Source of the DNA: Burkholderiales bacterium
Lineage (GTDB): Bacteria > Pseudomonadota > Gammaproteobacteria > Burkholderiales > Burkholderiaceae_C
DNA length: 50,455 nt
Direction of reading: 5' to 3'
Assembly: GCA_947508055.1 (NCBI GenBank)
Contig: CANNRR010000006.1
Span: forward strand, 1-50,455
Shown here: one piece after another, positions 19,094 to 28,561 of the stretch
Numbering within the stretch: position 1 is the stretch's first letter
Layout of the letters: every line of letters starts with the position of its first letter
The notes under the pieces: generated by a model
What the model was told of the DNA's origin: nothing
The model's database searches: none
The model's input: the letters and a program-made list of their open reading frames with translations, nothing else
Program-made: the position numbers and the translations under genes

Positions 19094-19693
19094 ATGCACG
19101 TTCTACTAATTGATGATCACGCGCTGTTCAGAGCAGGCATGTCGCTGTTATTCCAGCGTATGGATCCTGAAGTTCAGGTCATTGAAGCCAATAGCTTGGA
19201 AGATGCTCTTACGCAGGACATCGCCGAAGCCAATCCATTTGACCTGATTCTGCTCGATTTGACCTTGCAAGGGATGAGCGGGCTCGATGGACTGCGTCCA
19301 CTTCAAAAGAAGTTTGCAAATGTGCCAGTTGTGGTGGTTTCGGGTAGCGCAGAGCATGACGCGATGAGCGAGGCGCGCGCAAAAGGCGTGAAGGGTTATC
19401 TCATCAAAACCACCGCGGCGGACACCATGGTGCAAGCCTTCCAAGCCGTGCTCCAAGGCCATTCTCATTTCCCGGCGGACCTGGAACCGGATTTGGCCAA
19501 TGCGAATATGACCACGCGACAGCGAGAGGTGCTGGTTCTATTGTGCCAGGGCAACGTAAATAAAGAGATAGCGTCGATCCTGGGAATGAGCTGCTTCACG
19601 GTGCAAAGTCATTTGAAAACGATATTTCGCATCCTGAAAGTACATACACGCACAGAAGCGGTTTTGGCGGCCCGACGGTTAGGCCTTGACTGA
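19094..19693 (+). CDS. LuxR/NarL-type response regulator
   Basis: This 199-residue protein has an N-terminal receiver (LIDDHALFRAG; phospho-acceptor Asp near 55 in LLDLTLQG; a late K in YLIKTT) and a C-terminal GerE-type helix-turn-helix (TTRQREVLVLLCQGNVNKEIA..LGMS). It should bind DNA when phosphorylated. The ATG at 19094 (MHVLLIDD) has GGAAAG just upstream and is preferred over the longer open frame. The next gene, a histidine kinase, starts 2 bp after its stop, so the two probably form a pair that may control the downstream receptor cluster. Confidence 0.9.
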   Translation: MHVLLIDDHALFRAGMSLLFQRMDPEVQVIEANSLEDALTQDIAEANPFDLILLDLTLQGMSGLDGLRPLQKKFANVPVVVVSGSAEHDAMSEARAKGVKGYLIKTTAADTMVQAFQAVLQGHSHFPADLEPDLANANMTTRQREVLVLLCQGNVNKEIASILGMSCFTVQSHLKTIFRILKVHTRTEAVLAARRLGLD

Positions 19694-19695
19694 CC

Positions 19696-20565
19696 ATGCT
19701 TGCTTTGGCGCAACGCCGCCCCGTATCTCGGGTCCTAAGGTATGCGGCAGTTGCAACGGCAGTCGCCACTGGCCTTGCTACGTGCCTTGGTTACGTGCTG
19801 GTTGCCGGCGATGCACCATCGGGTGCGGAGTCAATTTTGTGGGTAGGATTGGCTTCCCTGTTGCTCGAGCTTGGAGTCGCGGTATGGTGCATTCGTACGG
19901 TTGAAAAACTAGAGGAGCGTCAAGAAAGGGAGCAAATGCATTTCTTTGCGACTGCTGTTCACGATTTACGACAGCCCTTGCAGGCAGCCACACTATTCAT
20001 TGACAACTTACTCCACGCATCGATGAGTCCGCAGTCGATGAAGGCAGCCCAGTGCCTGGATCAATCGATACAGTCGGTTCGCCACATTGTGGACGACCTC
20101 CTGGACATTTCAAGTCTCGATGCTGGTTCGGCCTATGCAAAGCAAAGGACATTCAACCTCATCGCGCTGCTGCACGACCTTGAAACAGAGTTCGCGCCAC
20201 AAACCGTTTCCAAAAATCTGCGCTTTTGTTTCTACTGCCCACCAACAGACGTTAACGTAAATAGTGACCCTCATTGGGTTCAGATGATTTTGCGCAAACT
20301 ACTCATCAACGCAATTGCCGAAACGCACCAAGGGGGCATTTTGTTAGGCCTGCGCCAGCGTGGAAGCCAAGTGCTCATACAAGTATGGGATACCCGCACA
20401 AGCATTCCACCGGACCGTGGCAAGAGTTCAGAGCGTTACCTGGTTATTGCGAGCAGGGTTGCAAAGTTGATTCGATCCCCGCTCATTTTCGAGACGAGAA
20501 TGGGCCGAGGGGCTGTTTGCACATTGACGCTTTCGCGCAGCAATACGTCACCAGCACCACATTGA
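19696..20565 (+). CDS. Membrane sensor histidine kinase with degenerate ATP-binding domain
   Basis: This 289-residue protein has two N-terminal membrane segments (about 15-37 and 45-66) with almost no periplasmic loop. A dimerisation/phosphoacceptor helix follows (VHDLRQPLQAA, His near 89), then a HATPase-like region. Expected ATP-lid motifs are weak: the N-box is RKLLINAIAETHQGG, and the usual DTGxGI is DTRTSI. It may therefore act mainly as a phosphatase or regulatory partner, possibly with the hybrid kinase at 23543, which shares the HDLRQP motif. Phosphotransfer to the upstream LuxR-type regulator is inferred from adjacency. Confidence 0.82.
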   Translation: MLALAQRRPVSRVLRYAAVATAVATGLATCLGYVLVAGDAPSGAESILWVGLASLLLELGVAVWCIRTVEKLEERQEREQMHFFATAVHDLRQPLQAATLFIDNLLHASMSPQSMKAAQCLDQSIQSVRHIVDDLLDISSLDAGSAYAKQRTFNLIALLHDLETEFAPQTVSKNLRFCFYCPPTDVNVNSDPHWVQMILRKLLINAIAETHQGGILLGLRQRGSQVLIQVWDTRTSIPPDRGKSSERYLVIASRVAKLIRSPLIFETRMGRGAVCTLTLSRSNTSPAPH

Positions 20566-20581
20566 TAGAAAGTTCAACGTT

Positions 20582-22597
20582 ATGTTCAAGAATATGTACC
20601 TCGTCAGTGGACCCGGCTGCCCCAAATCCGTTTCAAAGTTAGCGTACTTCAGTGTGCCCATGTTTGGGATGGCGCTGTTGGGCCTTCTTCGGGTGGCGCA
20701 TGCGCAAAATGTGTCACTGCTTTCAGAAGGCGAATTTCTAAATGAGGTCCCCATCGTGCTGTCCGTCTCGCGTATGCCACAGCGTTTGGATGAAACACCC
20801 GGGGCCGTGACGATACTGGACCGCGCCCTGATTCGTAGCACCGGCGCTCGCGATGTGGCCGATTTGCTGCGCTACGTGCCCGGATTTCAAGTCAGCAGTT
20901 CGTTTGAAACCAATTCCCCCCAGGCCAGCTACCACGTCAACTTAAAAGAGTACGCCAACCGGATACAAGTCATGGTCGATGGGCGTTCTGTTTACTCGCC
21001 ATTTTTTTGGGGCAGCACCGGCCCGGGTCTGCAGGCAGTGGCCATTGATGACATTGAGCGCATCGAGGTGATTCGGGGCACCAATGCGGCGGCCTACGGC
21101 GCGCGGGCCTTCCTGGGCATGATCAACATCATCACGCGTGACAGCCTTGACACCATGGGCACAACCGCCAGCATGGCAGTGGGCGACAACGGCATTCAGG
21201 ACGCCCTGGTGCGTCTGGGCTGGGGCGATAACCAGGCACGTTTTCGGCTCACGGCAGACCAGCGCGAGGACTCCGGCCTGCTCGGCGCAGGGGGACGGGA
21301 CCGCGTCAAGCGGTTCAACTTTCGGGGCACTTTGCAGGCCACTGGCAGTGACCGCATGGATATGCGCGCCGGGCAATCCGTTATTAACGCGGGCGTTGGC
21401 ACTGCAGGCAGCGATGGTGCGGGTTTGCGTGATTTCCTGATTGACACCTCTTTTGTCCAATTCGACTGGAGCCGCATCCTGAGTACGAATGAGGACCTTG
21501 CCGTCCAATATTCGCACATGGAAGAATCCGTCAAAAATCAGGTCCCGAACACAAATTTTTCGGACATTTTGATGAACATGGGGGGGCGCTCCGGCAGCGA
21601 TGCGTTGATGGCGCAATACACCGTGCGCATGAACCAGAATTTGCGCTCGATTTGGGGGGCAGAACTGCGCCAGGAGCGTAACATCTCACGCGTCCTATAT
21701 GACACGGATGCGGTCCTAGAAACCAATTTCTACCGGCTGTTTTTCAACGCGGAATGGCGTATCGTGCCCAGCCTGGTGCTCAATGCCGGTAGCATGCTGG
21801 AGAGCAACTCGGTATCCGGCAATACCCTCTCTCCGCGAACCATGCTGAACTGGCACCTTGTTCCTGGACAAACGCTGCGCTTTGGCAGCTCCAAGGCCTA
21901 TCGTCCGCCCAGCACGTTCGAAAACTTCAGCCACCAAGTGTACCGTTCAGCATCTCTAGCGGCTGCCGGTTTGCCGGACGGAGAGTACGTGAATTACAAA
22001 GCCCGTGGGGGCTTGGTACCAGAATCCGTTGCGAGCAGTGAAATCGGTTATCTGGGCACATTCGATAGCTTGCAGTTGGATGTAGATGTGCGCATCTTCG
22101 ATGAAACCAGCACCAACATCATTGCGGAGAAAAAAGAGGCGAATGGCTATACCAAGTACTACACCAATATACCGGGGGGCAACTTGGATGATCTCACCGC
22201 GCCGCGCAAAACCCATGGAGCGGAGTTCCAGCTCAAGTGGCGGCCCTGGCAGGACGGACGGTGGGCGATTGGACATCTGTGGATCGACAACGGCCAGCTC
22301 CACCCCCGCAAGCCTTCCACCAGTTCCTCGCTCATGTTCACCCAGCGGTTTCCTCAGGGTATTCACTTCAGCCTGATGCGCAGCCACACCGACGCTGTGC
22401 CCGAGATGCCTAATAACGGCGTGCCAGGCCCGGCCGTGGACCGCACCGACCTGCGCATTGCCAAAGAACTGCGTTGGGGCCCACGCAAAGGCGAATTGTC
22501 TTTGGTGGTGCAAAACTTCGGACCTGCGTATCCAGACTTCGATCCCAACTTTCAATTCGTGAGACAAGCCTATGTGATGTTGAGGCTGGAGAACTAA
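20582..22597 (+). CDS. TonB-dependent outer-membrane receptor
   Basis: This 671-residue protein has a signal peptide ending near AHA-QN (about residue 41), a TonB-box-like stretch (EVPIVLSVSR), a plug domain (ETPGAVTIL, ARDVADLLRYVPGFQ, VMVDGRSVY, IERIEVIRGTNAAAYG..FLGMINIITRD) and a beta-barrel half ending in an aromatic-rich strand (FQFVRQAYVMLRLEN). It should import a ligand across the outer membrane using TonB energy. The substrate is unknown; no siderophore or cobalamin genes are nearby. It stands 16 bp after a sensor kinase and 4 bp before a periplasmic binding protein, suggesting a coupled uptake-and-sensing unit. Confidence 0.92.
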   Translation: MFKNMYLVSGPGCPKSVSKLAYFSVPMFGMALLGLLRVAHAQNVSLLSEGEFLNEVPIVLSVSRMPQRLDETPGAVTILDRALIRSTGARDVADLLRYVPGFQVSSSFETNSPQASYHVNLKEYANRIQVMVDGRSVYSPFFWGSTGPGLQAVAIDDIERIEVIRGTNAAAYGARAFLGMINIITRDSLDTMGTTASMAVGDNGIQDALVRLGWGDNQARFRLTADQREDSGLLGAGGRDRVKRFNFRGTLQATGSDRMDMRAGQSVINAGVGTAGSDGAGLRDFLIDTSFVQFDWSRILSTNEDLAVQYSHMEESVKNQVPNTNFSDILMNMGGRSGSDALMAQYTVRMNQNLRSIWGAELRQERNISRVLYDTDAVLETNFYRLFFNAEWRIVPSLVLNAGSMLESNSVSGNTLSPRTMLNWHLVPGQTLRFGSSKAYRPPSTFENFSHQVYRSASLAAAGLPDGEYVNYKARGGLVPESVASSEIGYLGTFDSLQLDVDVRIFDETSTNIIAEKKEANGYTKYYTNIPGGNLDDLTAPRKTHGAEFQLKWRPWQDGRWAIGHLWIDNGQLHPRKPSTSSSLMFTQRFPQGIHFSLMRSHTDAVPEMPNNGVPGPAVDRTDLRIAKELRWGPRKGELSLVVQNFGPAYPDFDPNFQFVRQAYVMLRLEN

Positions 22598-22601
22598 ACA
22601 C

Positions 22602-23546
22602 ATGTTTTGCCAAAGCCTAGCGTTCAGGCTTGCATTTTTGTGCTTGTGGCTTGGATGCGGTTTACCGCTCTGGGTGCATGCAGCACAAGTTTCAGTACTG
22701 ATCGTCAGTGCTGAGCGCAATGCTGCCTTTGCGGAGGCTGCCGAAGTTTTCATGGGCGAGCTTGAACGCGGTGGTGTTTCGCGTAGCAAAGTTCAGTACC
22801 TGACTCTGGCAGAGGCCCGCACCTCTGCTACGCGAGCCGATCAGTTTGTGCTGGCTTTGGGCGTAGTTGCCGCAAACGAAATGGCACGCAGTGAGACACG
22901 GGTACCTGTGTTGTGCGTTTTTGTACCAAATCAGAGTTTTGAAATGATTGTGCGGAACACCCAGCGCAGACCCGCCAGCCAGTTTTCAGCGATTTACCTC
23001 AACCAGGCTTTGGGTCGCCAGCTGGATTTAATCAAGCTCGCATTGCCCCAGCACCAACGCATCGGTGTTTTACTAGGGAGCCAAAGCAGTGCACAAGTCC
23101 CGCTGCTGGAGGACGAGCGACGTAAACGATCAATGGAGTTGATCCAAACCAAAATCGATGTAAATGAGTCGATGTTTGCTAAATTACAGGTGCTTCTCGA
23201 CGAAAGCCAGGTACTGCTTGCCCTGCCTGATCCACAGGTCTATAACAGCGCAACCTTGCAGAATATTCTGTTGTCCACCTTGCGTGCGGGGGTGCCCATG
23301 GTGAGTTTTTCGCCCTCCTATGTAAAAGCGGGCGCCCTGATGGCGATTTACTCCACACCGGCCCAAGTAGGACAACAGGCAGCACAACTCACACGCGCGG
23401 TGATGCAGGGTAAAGAACTGGGGCCGCCCCAATATCCGAACGATTTTTTGATCGATGTGAATGTGCCGCTTGCACGCTCAATGAACCTGGACCTTGATGC
23501 GCAGAATTTGACCGAGCGACTCAAGCGCTTAGAGCTCAAGAAATGA
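22602..23546 (+). CDS. Periplasmic substrate-binding protein (ABC_sub_bind-like)
   Basis: This 314-residue protein has an N-terminal signal peptide (cleavage near VHA-AQ, about residue 27) followed by a two-lobe fold resembling the PF04392 ABC substrate-binding family (QVSVLIVSAERNAAF, FVLALGVVAANEM, YNSATLQNILLSTLRAGVPMVSFSPSYVKAGAL). No permease or ATPase is encoded nearby. Its stop overlaps the start of the hybrid kinase (ATGA), so it probably presents a ligand to that kinase's periplasmic domain. This role is inference from gene order. Confidence 0.8.
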   Translation: MFCQSLAFRLAFLCLWLGCGLPLWVHAAQVSVLIVSAERNAAFAEAAEVFMGELERGGVSRSKVQYLTLAEARTSATRADQFVLALGVVAANEMARSETRVPVLCVFVPNQSFEMIVRNTQRRPASQFSAIYLNQALGRQLDLIKLALPQHQRIGVLLGSQSSAQVPLLEDERRKRSMELIQTKIDVNESMFAKLQVLLDESQVLLALPDPQVYNSATLQNILLSTLRAGVPMVSFSPSYVKAGALMAIYSTPAQVGQQAAQLTRAVMQGKELGPPQYPNDFLIDVNVPLARSMNLDLDAQNLTERLKRLELKK

Positions 23547-25453
23547 AATGGTCCGACATCCGCACGCGGGTTATGCTGGCTGCATTGCTGCCGGTGTTAG
23601 TGGTCGGAATTGGGTTGTCGGTGGCGTTTTTGCTGAGTCGCTCAAGTGACCTAAACGAGTCATACCAACAACGCTCACGTGCCTTGGCGCGGCAATTGGC
23701 CAGCGCCAGTGAGTACGGCATTTTCTCTGCCAACGAGGTGCAACTTCATTTGATCGGTTTGGGTGCGGCGAAGGAGCCGGATGTACGCTCGGTGGATATA
23801 TTCGACCGTCAGGGTAATCTCATCACGCGAGTGGGCCAGCCTTTGTTTCCCCACCCGGTGATGGGCATGCAGGAGAGCAGTGCCCTCGACACGTCCAACG
23901 ACCTCGATGTTCTGGTTCAACCCGTGCTTGGCAGCCAAATTAGTCTGGATGATGTTTTTGAAATGCAGGGGCAATCACTGCCACAACCGGCCCAACTGCT
24001 AGGACATGTGGTGTTGGTCATGAGTCGCCAATCGCTGGCAGAACTTGAGCGCGGCATGCTGTTGCTCGGGGTTTCCATTACGTTGGGTGGACTGTTACTG
24101 GGTGCATTGGTGGCATTCTTGATTTCGCGTGGGGTGCTACGGCCGATACAGCGGGTTTCTCGCCAGATTGAACGTCTCGAAAATAGTGAGTTGGGGTTCC
24201 GGGCTTTGGTGCACCCAAACGATCCATTTGCCAACTTGCAGCGCGGCCTCAATAGCATGGCCAAAACTTTGCAGGACAGTCACCTACTCCTGGAGTACCG
24301 TGTTGAAAAGGCCACCCAGGATCTGCGCGCCCAGAAAGAAACTGCAGAAGAAGCAACGCGATCAAAGTCCCAGTTTCTGGCAGCTGCAAGCCATGACTTG
24401 CGTCAACCTGCGCACGCGTTAGGCATGTTTTTAGAGCGGCTGGTGCAATTTCCTCATGGAGACGAGGAAACGAAGGTGCTTGACCACCTAGCGGCTTCAG
24501 TGCGGGCACAGCAGGATTTGCTCGATTCCCTGCTGGACATCGCACAACTAGAAACGCAATCGGTGAAAACATCGATTCGCGCTCTTTCTGTGAGGGAATT
24601 TTTTGCACCGTTAGTCTCTGGCTTGCATGCGCAGGCCAATGCCAAGCAGCTGGATTTTCGGATTCGCCCGAGTCCGTTGTGGGTACTGAGTGATTCAGCA
24701 CTGCTCACCCGCATGCTTTTGAACTTGATACATAACGCATTGCGATATACCGAGCACGGCGGAGTTCTGTTGGCTTGCAGACCGGTGCAGGGCGGCGGCC
24801 TTGCGCGCATCGAGGTATGGGACACAGGGGTGGGTATTGCGCCACAACATCAAAGGGAAATATTCAAAGAGTTCTTTCAGGTAAACAACAGCGAACGCAA
24901 CCGCAGCTTGGGGCTGGGCTTGGGCTTAGGTATTGTGGACCGTGCAGCCCGCCTACTGGGGCACACAGTGCGCGTCAAGTCCGTACTGGGCCGGGGCAGT
25001 TGCTTCAGCATTGAGCTTCCACTCGCTTTGAGTCCCCGCCCACAAAGCATCGTGGAGGCCCGAGACCCGATTCCGACGAACGACTTACAAGGGTTTCGCC
25101 TGCTGGTGATTGACGATGATGTGTTGGTCGCAGAGGGGATGCACATGATGTTGTCATCCTGGGGCTGTGATGTGGTGGTAGCAAGCGGTATTGATGAGGC
25201 GTTAGTGCAACTGCGGGCAGGCCAAAGCCCACAGCTGATTTTGAGCGACTACCGCTTGCGCGCAGGCGAGAACGGACTTGACGCGGTCCGATTGATACGT
25301 GCCGCGGCCAAATTTTGCATCCCGGCCTGTCTCATGAGTGGGGATATCGGGGAAAACCTGTCGAACTTGTGCCGCGACGCCGAAGTGCAATTCCTGCAAA
25401 AACCGGTCAGGCCAGCCATCGTGCGCAATTTGATTCTCCAGTTAGTGCGTTGA
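23543..25453 (+). CDS. Hybrid sensor histidine kinase with C-terminal receiver
   Basis: This 636-residue inner-membrane protein has TM1 at about 9-31, a periplasmic sensor region (about 32-170), TM2 at about 171-196, HAMP, a coiled coil, a HisKA domain (SHDLRQPAHALG, His near 284), a complete HATPase (NLIHNALRYT, VWDTGVGI, SLGLGLGLGIV) and a receiver (IDDD; Asp near 568 in LSDYRLRAGENG; QKPVRP). It should autophosphorylate on sensing, perhaps via the overlapping binding-protein gene, and relay to the LuxR-type regulator at 19094. Its intact ATP site contrasts with the degenerate kinase at 19696. Confidence 0.9.
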   Translation: MKWSDIRTRVMLAALLPVLVVGIGLSVAFLLSRSSDLNESYQQRSRALARQLASASEYGIFSANEVQLHLIGLGAAKEPDVRSVDIFDRQGNLITRVGQPLFPHPVMGMQESSALDTSNDLDVLVQPVLGSQISLDDVFEMQGQSLPQPAQLLGHVVLVMSRQSLAELERGMLLLGVSITLGGLLLGALVAFLISRGVLRPIQRVSRQIERLENSELGFRALVHPNDPFANLQRGLNSMAKTLQDSHLLLEYRVEKATQDLRAQKETAEEATRSKSQFLAAASHDLRQPAHALGMFLERLVQFPHGDEETKVLDHLAASVRAQQDLLDSLLDIAQLETQSVKTSIRALSVREFFAPLVSGLHAQANAKQLDFRIRPSPLWVLSDSALLTRMLLNLIHNALRYTEHGGVLLACRPVQGGGLARIEVWDTGVGIAPQHQREIFKEFFQVNNSERNRSLGLGLGLGIVDRAARLLGHTVRVKSVLGRGSCFSIELPLALSPRPQSIVEARDPIPTNDLQGFRLLVIDDDVLVAEGMHMMLSSWGCDVVVASGIDEALVQLRAGQSPQLILSDYRLRAGENGLDAVRLIRAAAKFCIPACLMSGDIGENLSNLCRDAEVQFLQKPVRPAIVRNLILQLVR

Positions 25454-25489
25454 TGGGGGCAACCGCTATTGAAGTACATTCGTCAGAAT

Positions 25490-25535
25490 GCTACAAAATC
25501 AATAGCTTCTCACGCATACTCGGCGGGGGCTATCG
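25490..25535 (+). repeat. 46-bp dispersed repeat, copy D (intergenic)
   Basis: This copy lies in the 93-bp gap between the convergent hybrid-kinase and purH genes. It matches copy C over its full length, including GCTAC..AATAGCT, CACGCA and GGGGCTATCG. It is the only copy wholly outside coding sequence. Confidence 0.82.
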
Positions 25536-25546
25536 GCACATTTACA

Positions 25547-27145
25547 TCAATGACGGAAGTGACGCACCGCGCTGAACACCATGGCCACGCCGCGCTCATC
25601 CGCGGCGGCGATCACCTCGTCGTCGCGCATGGAGCCGCCGGGCTGAATGACACAGGTAGCGCCTGCATCCGCCACCACGTCGAGTCCGTCACGGAAAGGA
25701 AAAAAGGCATCGCTTGCCACCGCAGTGCCGGCCAATGACAGGTTGGCGTGGCCGGCCTTGATGCTGGCAATGCGGGCCGAGTCCAGGCGGCTCATCTGGC
25801 CTGCGCCCACGCCCACGGTCATACCGCCCTTGCAGAACACGATCGCATTGGACTTGACGTACTTGGCCACGGTCCAGGCAAACAGCAGGTCTTGCAGTTG
25901 TTCGGCCGTGGGCTGCACGGTGGTGACCACTTTCAGGTCCGACAAATGCAGGATGTGGTTGTCAGATTCCTGCACCAGCAGACCGCCACTCACACGTTTG
26001 AATTCCAGACTGTTGCGACCGGCGTTGAGAATGTCTGCACGGTTTTCAGGCAAGGCAATGCGCAGCAGACGCACATTGGCTTTGGCTTTGAACACATCCA
26101 GCGCTTCCTGCGTGAAGGCGGGGGCCATCAAAACTTCCACAAACTGTTTGGCAACGATCTGTGCCGCTGCACCATCGACCGCGCAATTGAAGGCGATGAT
26201 GCCACCAAATGCCGAGGTCGGGTCCGTCTGGAAAGCCTTGCTGTAGGCCTCCAACGCCGTCGCACCCACTGCCACGCCGCAAGGGTTGGCGTGCTTGACG
26301 ATGACGCATGCCGAGGACTCGAAACTCTTGACGCATTCCCAAGCCGCATCGGCGTCGGCAATGTTGTTGTAGCTCAACTCCTTGCCCTGCAACTGCACCC
26401 CCGTTGACAGCGCGCCCAGCGCCGGGTCGGCATTGCGGTAGAAGGAGGCCTGCTGGTGCGGGTTCTCGCCATAGCGCATATCCTGCACCTTGGTGTACTG
26501 CGCGTTGAACTGGGCTGGGAAGCGGCTCAGGGCGGGCGCTGCATCACCGGCGGGCACGTCATCACCGAGTTGGACGGAGCTCAGGTAGTCGCTGATGGCG
26601 CCGTCGTACTGACTGATGCGGTTGAATGCTGCCACCGACAAGGCAAACTTGGTCTTGTCAGAAACCTTCCCGGCGGACTTCAACTCGGCAATCACGGTCG
26701 CGTATTGCGATGCATCAGTCAGCACGGCCACATCTTTCCAGTTCTTGGCCGCGCTGCGCACCATGGCGGGGCCACCAATGTCGATGTTCTCGATAGCATC
26801 TTCCAGCGTGCAACCAAGTTTGGCCACGGTCGCTTCAAAGGGATACAGGTTAACCACCAGCACGTCAATGGTGTCGATCTTGTGTTCGGCCAACGCAGCC
26901 ATGTGCGCGGGCACATCGCGGCGGGCCAGCAGGCCGCCGTGCACGCGGGGGTGCAGCGTCTTGACGCGGCCATCCAGCATTTCGGGGAAACCGGTCATGT
27001 CGGCCACTTCGGTGACCGGCAGACCTTCTTCGGCCAGCAGTTTGGCAGTACCGCCGGTGGACAGCAACTTGAGGCCCTGCGCGTGCAGGGCCCGTGCGAG
27101 TTCGACGATACCGGTTTTATCAGAAACAGAAAGGAGTGCGTTCAT
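25547..27145 (-). CDS. purH: Bifunctional AICAR formyltransferase / IMP cyclohydrolase
   Basis: This 532-residue enzyme performs the last two steps of purine synthesis. The N-terminal cyclohydrolase (MGS-like) domain begins [17 protein letters not shown] and includes [13 protein letters not shown]. The C-terminal formyltransferase domain has [21 protein letters not shown] and the late [18 protein letters not shown]. The frame runs on upstream, but the ATG at 27145 gives the family N-terminus. It lies downstream of dusB-fis on the same strand, 32 bp after fis. Confidence 0.97.
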   Translation of the reverse strand: MNALLSVSDKTGIVELARALHAQGLKLLSTGGTAKLLAEEGLPVTEVADMTGFPEMLDGRVKTLHPRVHGGLLARRDVPAHMAALAEHKIDTIDVLVVNLYPFEATVAKLGCTLEDAIENIDIGGPAMVRSAAKNWKDVAVLTDASQYATVIAELKSAGKVSDKTKFALSVAAFNRISQYDGAISDYLSSVQLGDDVPAGDAAPALSRFPAQFNAQYTKVQDMRYGENPHQQASFYRNADPALGALSTGVQLQGKELSYNNIADADAAWECVKSFESSACVIVKHANPCGVAVGATALEAYSKAFQTDPTSAFGGIIAFNCAVDGAAAQIVAKQFVEVLMAPAFTQEALDVFKAKANVRLLRIALPENRADILNAGRNSLEFKRVSGGLLVQESDNHILHLSDLKVVTTVQPTAEQLQDLLFAWTVAKYVKSNAIVFCKGGMTVGVGAGQMSRLDSARIASIKAGHANLSLAGTAVASDAFFPFRDGLDVVADAGATCVIQPGGSMRDDEVIAAADERGVAMVFSAVRHFRH

Positions 27146-27177
27146 GGTGGTGCATGCGAAGTTAAAAATGGGGGCAA

Positions 27178-27414
27178 TCAGTCGATCAATCGGTGTTCCA
27201 GCAATTTCTTGCGCAGGGTGTTGCGGTTCAGGCCCAGCCACTGCGCGGCCTTGGACTGGTTTTGATCCGCCTGCGCCATCACCACTTCCAGCAGGGGTTT
27301 TTCAACTGCCCGCACCAGCATGTCATGCATGCCACCGGGCTCGGTGCCACGCAGGTCGCGAAAGTAGCCTTCAAGGCTGGTGCGCACACTGTCTTCGAGG
27401 AGCTTCTTGCTCAT
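27178..27414 (-). CDS. fis: Fis family nucleoid-associated DNA-binding protein
   Basis: This 78-residue protein has the Fis C-terminal helix-turn-helix ([19 protein letters not shown]) and the beta-type N-terminal region ([18 protein letters not shown]). It shapes DNA and regulates many promoters. The ATG at 27414 overlaps the dusB stop (ATGA), the classic dusB-fis coupling; an ATG at 27423 would add three residues (MCF) and is less likely. Confidence 0.95.
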   Translation of the reverse strand: MSKKLLEDSVRTSLEGYFRDLRGTEPGGMHDMLVRAVEKPLLEVVMAQADQNQSKAAQWLGLNRNTLRKKLLEHRLID

Positions 27415-28460
27415 AAAACACATTCCGTCATGTCTCGTCCTATTGTGTTGGCCACACCGCCGTACGTCGGGATGCGGTCCATCTTTTCGTTCAAACCATC
27501 GAAAAATTGCTCCACCGCAGCCACCTGGGCCACGCTGCTCTGCAGTGCATTCATCCCGGCGCGAAAGGCCTCACCTCCGGGGAGACCCCGCACATACCAG
27601 CCAATGTGTTTGCGCGCCGAGCGCACACCGATGAATTCATCGTACAGGCCGTAGTGGTCGTACAAATGCTCGACCAATAAACGTTTGACCTCGCTCACCA
27701 GCGGTGGCGCCAGGTGGGTACCGGTGGCCAGGAAGTGGGCAACTTCGCGGAAGATCCAGGGCCTGCCCTGTGCGGCTCGGCCAATCATGATGGCGTCGGC
27801 ACCCGTGGCCTGCAGCACGGCTAATGCCTTCTCGGGCGTTTTGATGTCACCATTGGCCACCACCGGAACCTGCACCGCAGCCTTTACCGCCGCTATGGTG
27901 TCGTACTCGGCCTCGCCCCGGTAGCCCTGCTCGCGCGTTCGGCCGTGCACAGCCAGCATTTGCACGCCCGCGCTCTCAAAAGCCCGCGCCAGCGTGACCG
28001 CATTCTTGTGCGCCTGGCACCAGCCGGTGCGCATCTTCAGCGTCACGGGCACGTTGCGCGGAGCACAGGCCGCCACCACGGCTTCCACAATAGACAGGGC
28101 CAGCGCTTCATCCTGCATCAGGGCCGAACCCGCCCATTTGTTGCAGACCTTTTTTGCAGGGCAGCCCATGTTGATGTCGATGATTTGCGCACCTCGCTCA
28201 ATGTTGTACACGGCAGCATCGGCCATCATCTGCGCCTCTGTGCCAGCAATCTGTACGGCAATGGGGCCGGGCTCGCCTTCGTGATTGGCGCGGCGCGAGG
28301 TTTTCAATGTGTCCCACAGGTCACGCCGCGAGGTCACCATTTCGCTCACCGCATAGCCAGCGCCGAGGCGCTTGCACAACTGGCGGAACGGTCGGTCCGT
28401 CACACCCGCCATAGGCGCAACAAACAGGGGATTCGCCATAGCGAAGTGGCCGATGTGCAT
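27411..28460 (-). CDS. dusB: tRNA-dihydrouridine synthase B
   Basis: This 349-residue FMN enzyme reduces uridines in the tRNA D-loop. It has the family N-terminus NPLFVAPMAGVTDRPFR, the catalytic cysteine in MGCPAKKVCNKWAGSAL, and the FMN-phosphate region VVANGDIKTPEKA..MIGRAAQGRPWIF. It is the first gene of dusB-fis-purH. A 101-bp gap separates it from the divergent YqaA-type gene. Confidence 0.96.
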   Translation of the reverse strand: MHIGHFAMANPLFVAPMAGVTDRPFRQLCKRLGAGYAVSEMVTSRRDLWDTLKTSRRANHEGEPGPIAVQIAGTEAQMMADAAVYNIERGAQIIDINMGCPAKKVCNKWAGSALMQDEALALSIVEAVVAACAPRNVPVTLKMRTGWCQAHKNAVTLARAFESAGVQMLAVHGRTREQGYRGEAEYDTIAAVKAAVQVPVVANGDIKTPEKALAVLQATGADAIMIGRAAQGRPWIFREVAHFLATGTHLAPPLVSEVKRLLVEHLYDHYGLYDEFIGVRSARKHIGWYVRGLPGGEAFRAGMNALQSSVAQVAAVEQFFDGLNEKMDRIPTYGGVANTIGRDMTECVL

Positions 28461-28561
28461 GCGGACGTCTGAGGGGATTGGGGTGGGTTTGGAAAGCGAT
28501 GACGCGGGTCGGACTCCATTCTAGCTGCCCAAAATTTCAGCAATTGAAATAAACTGCACCC

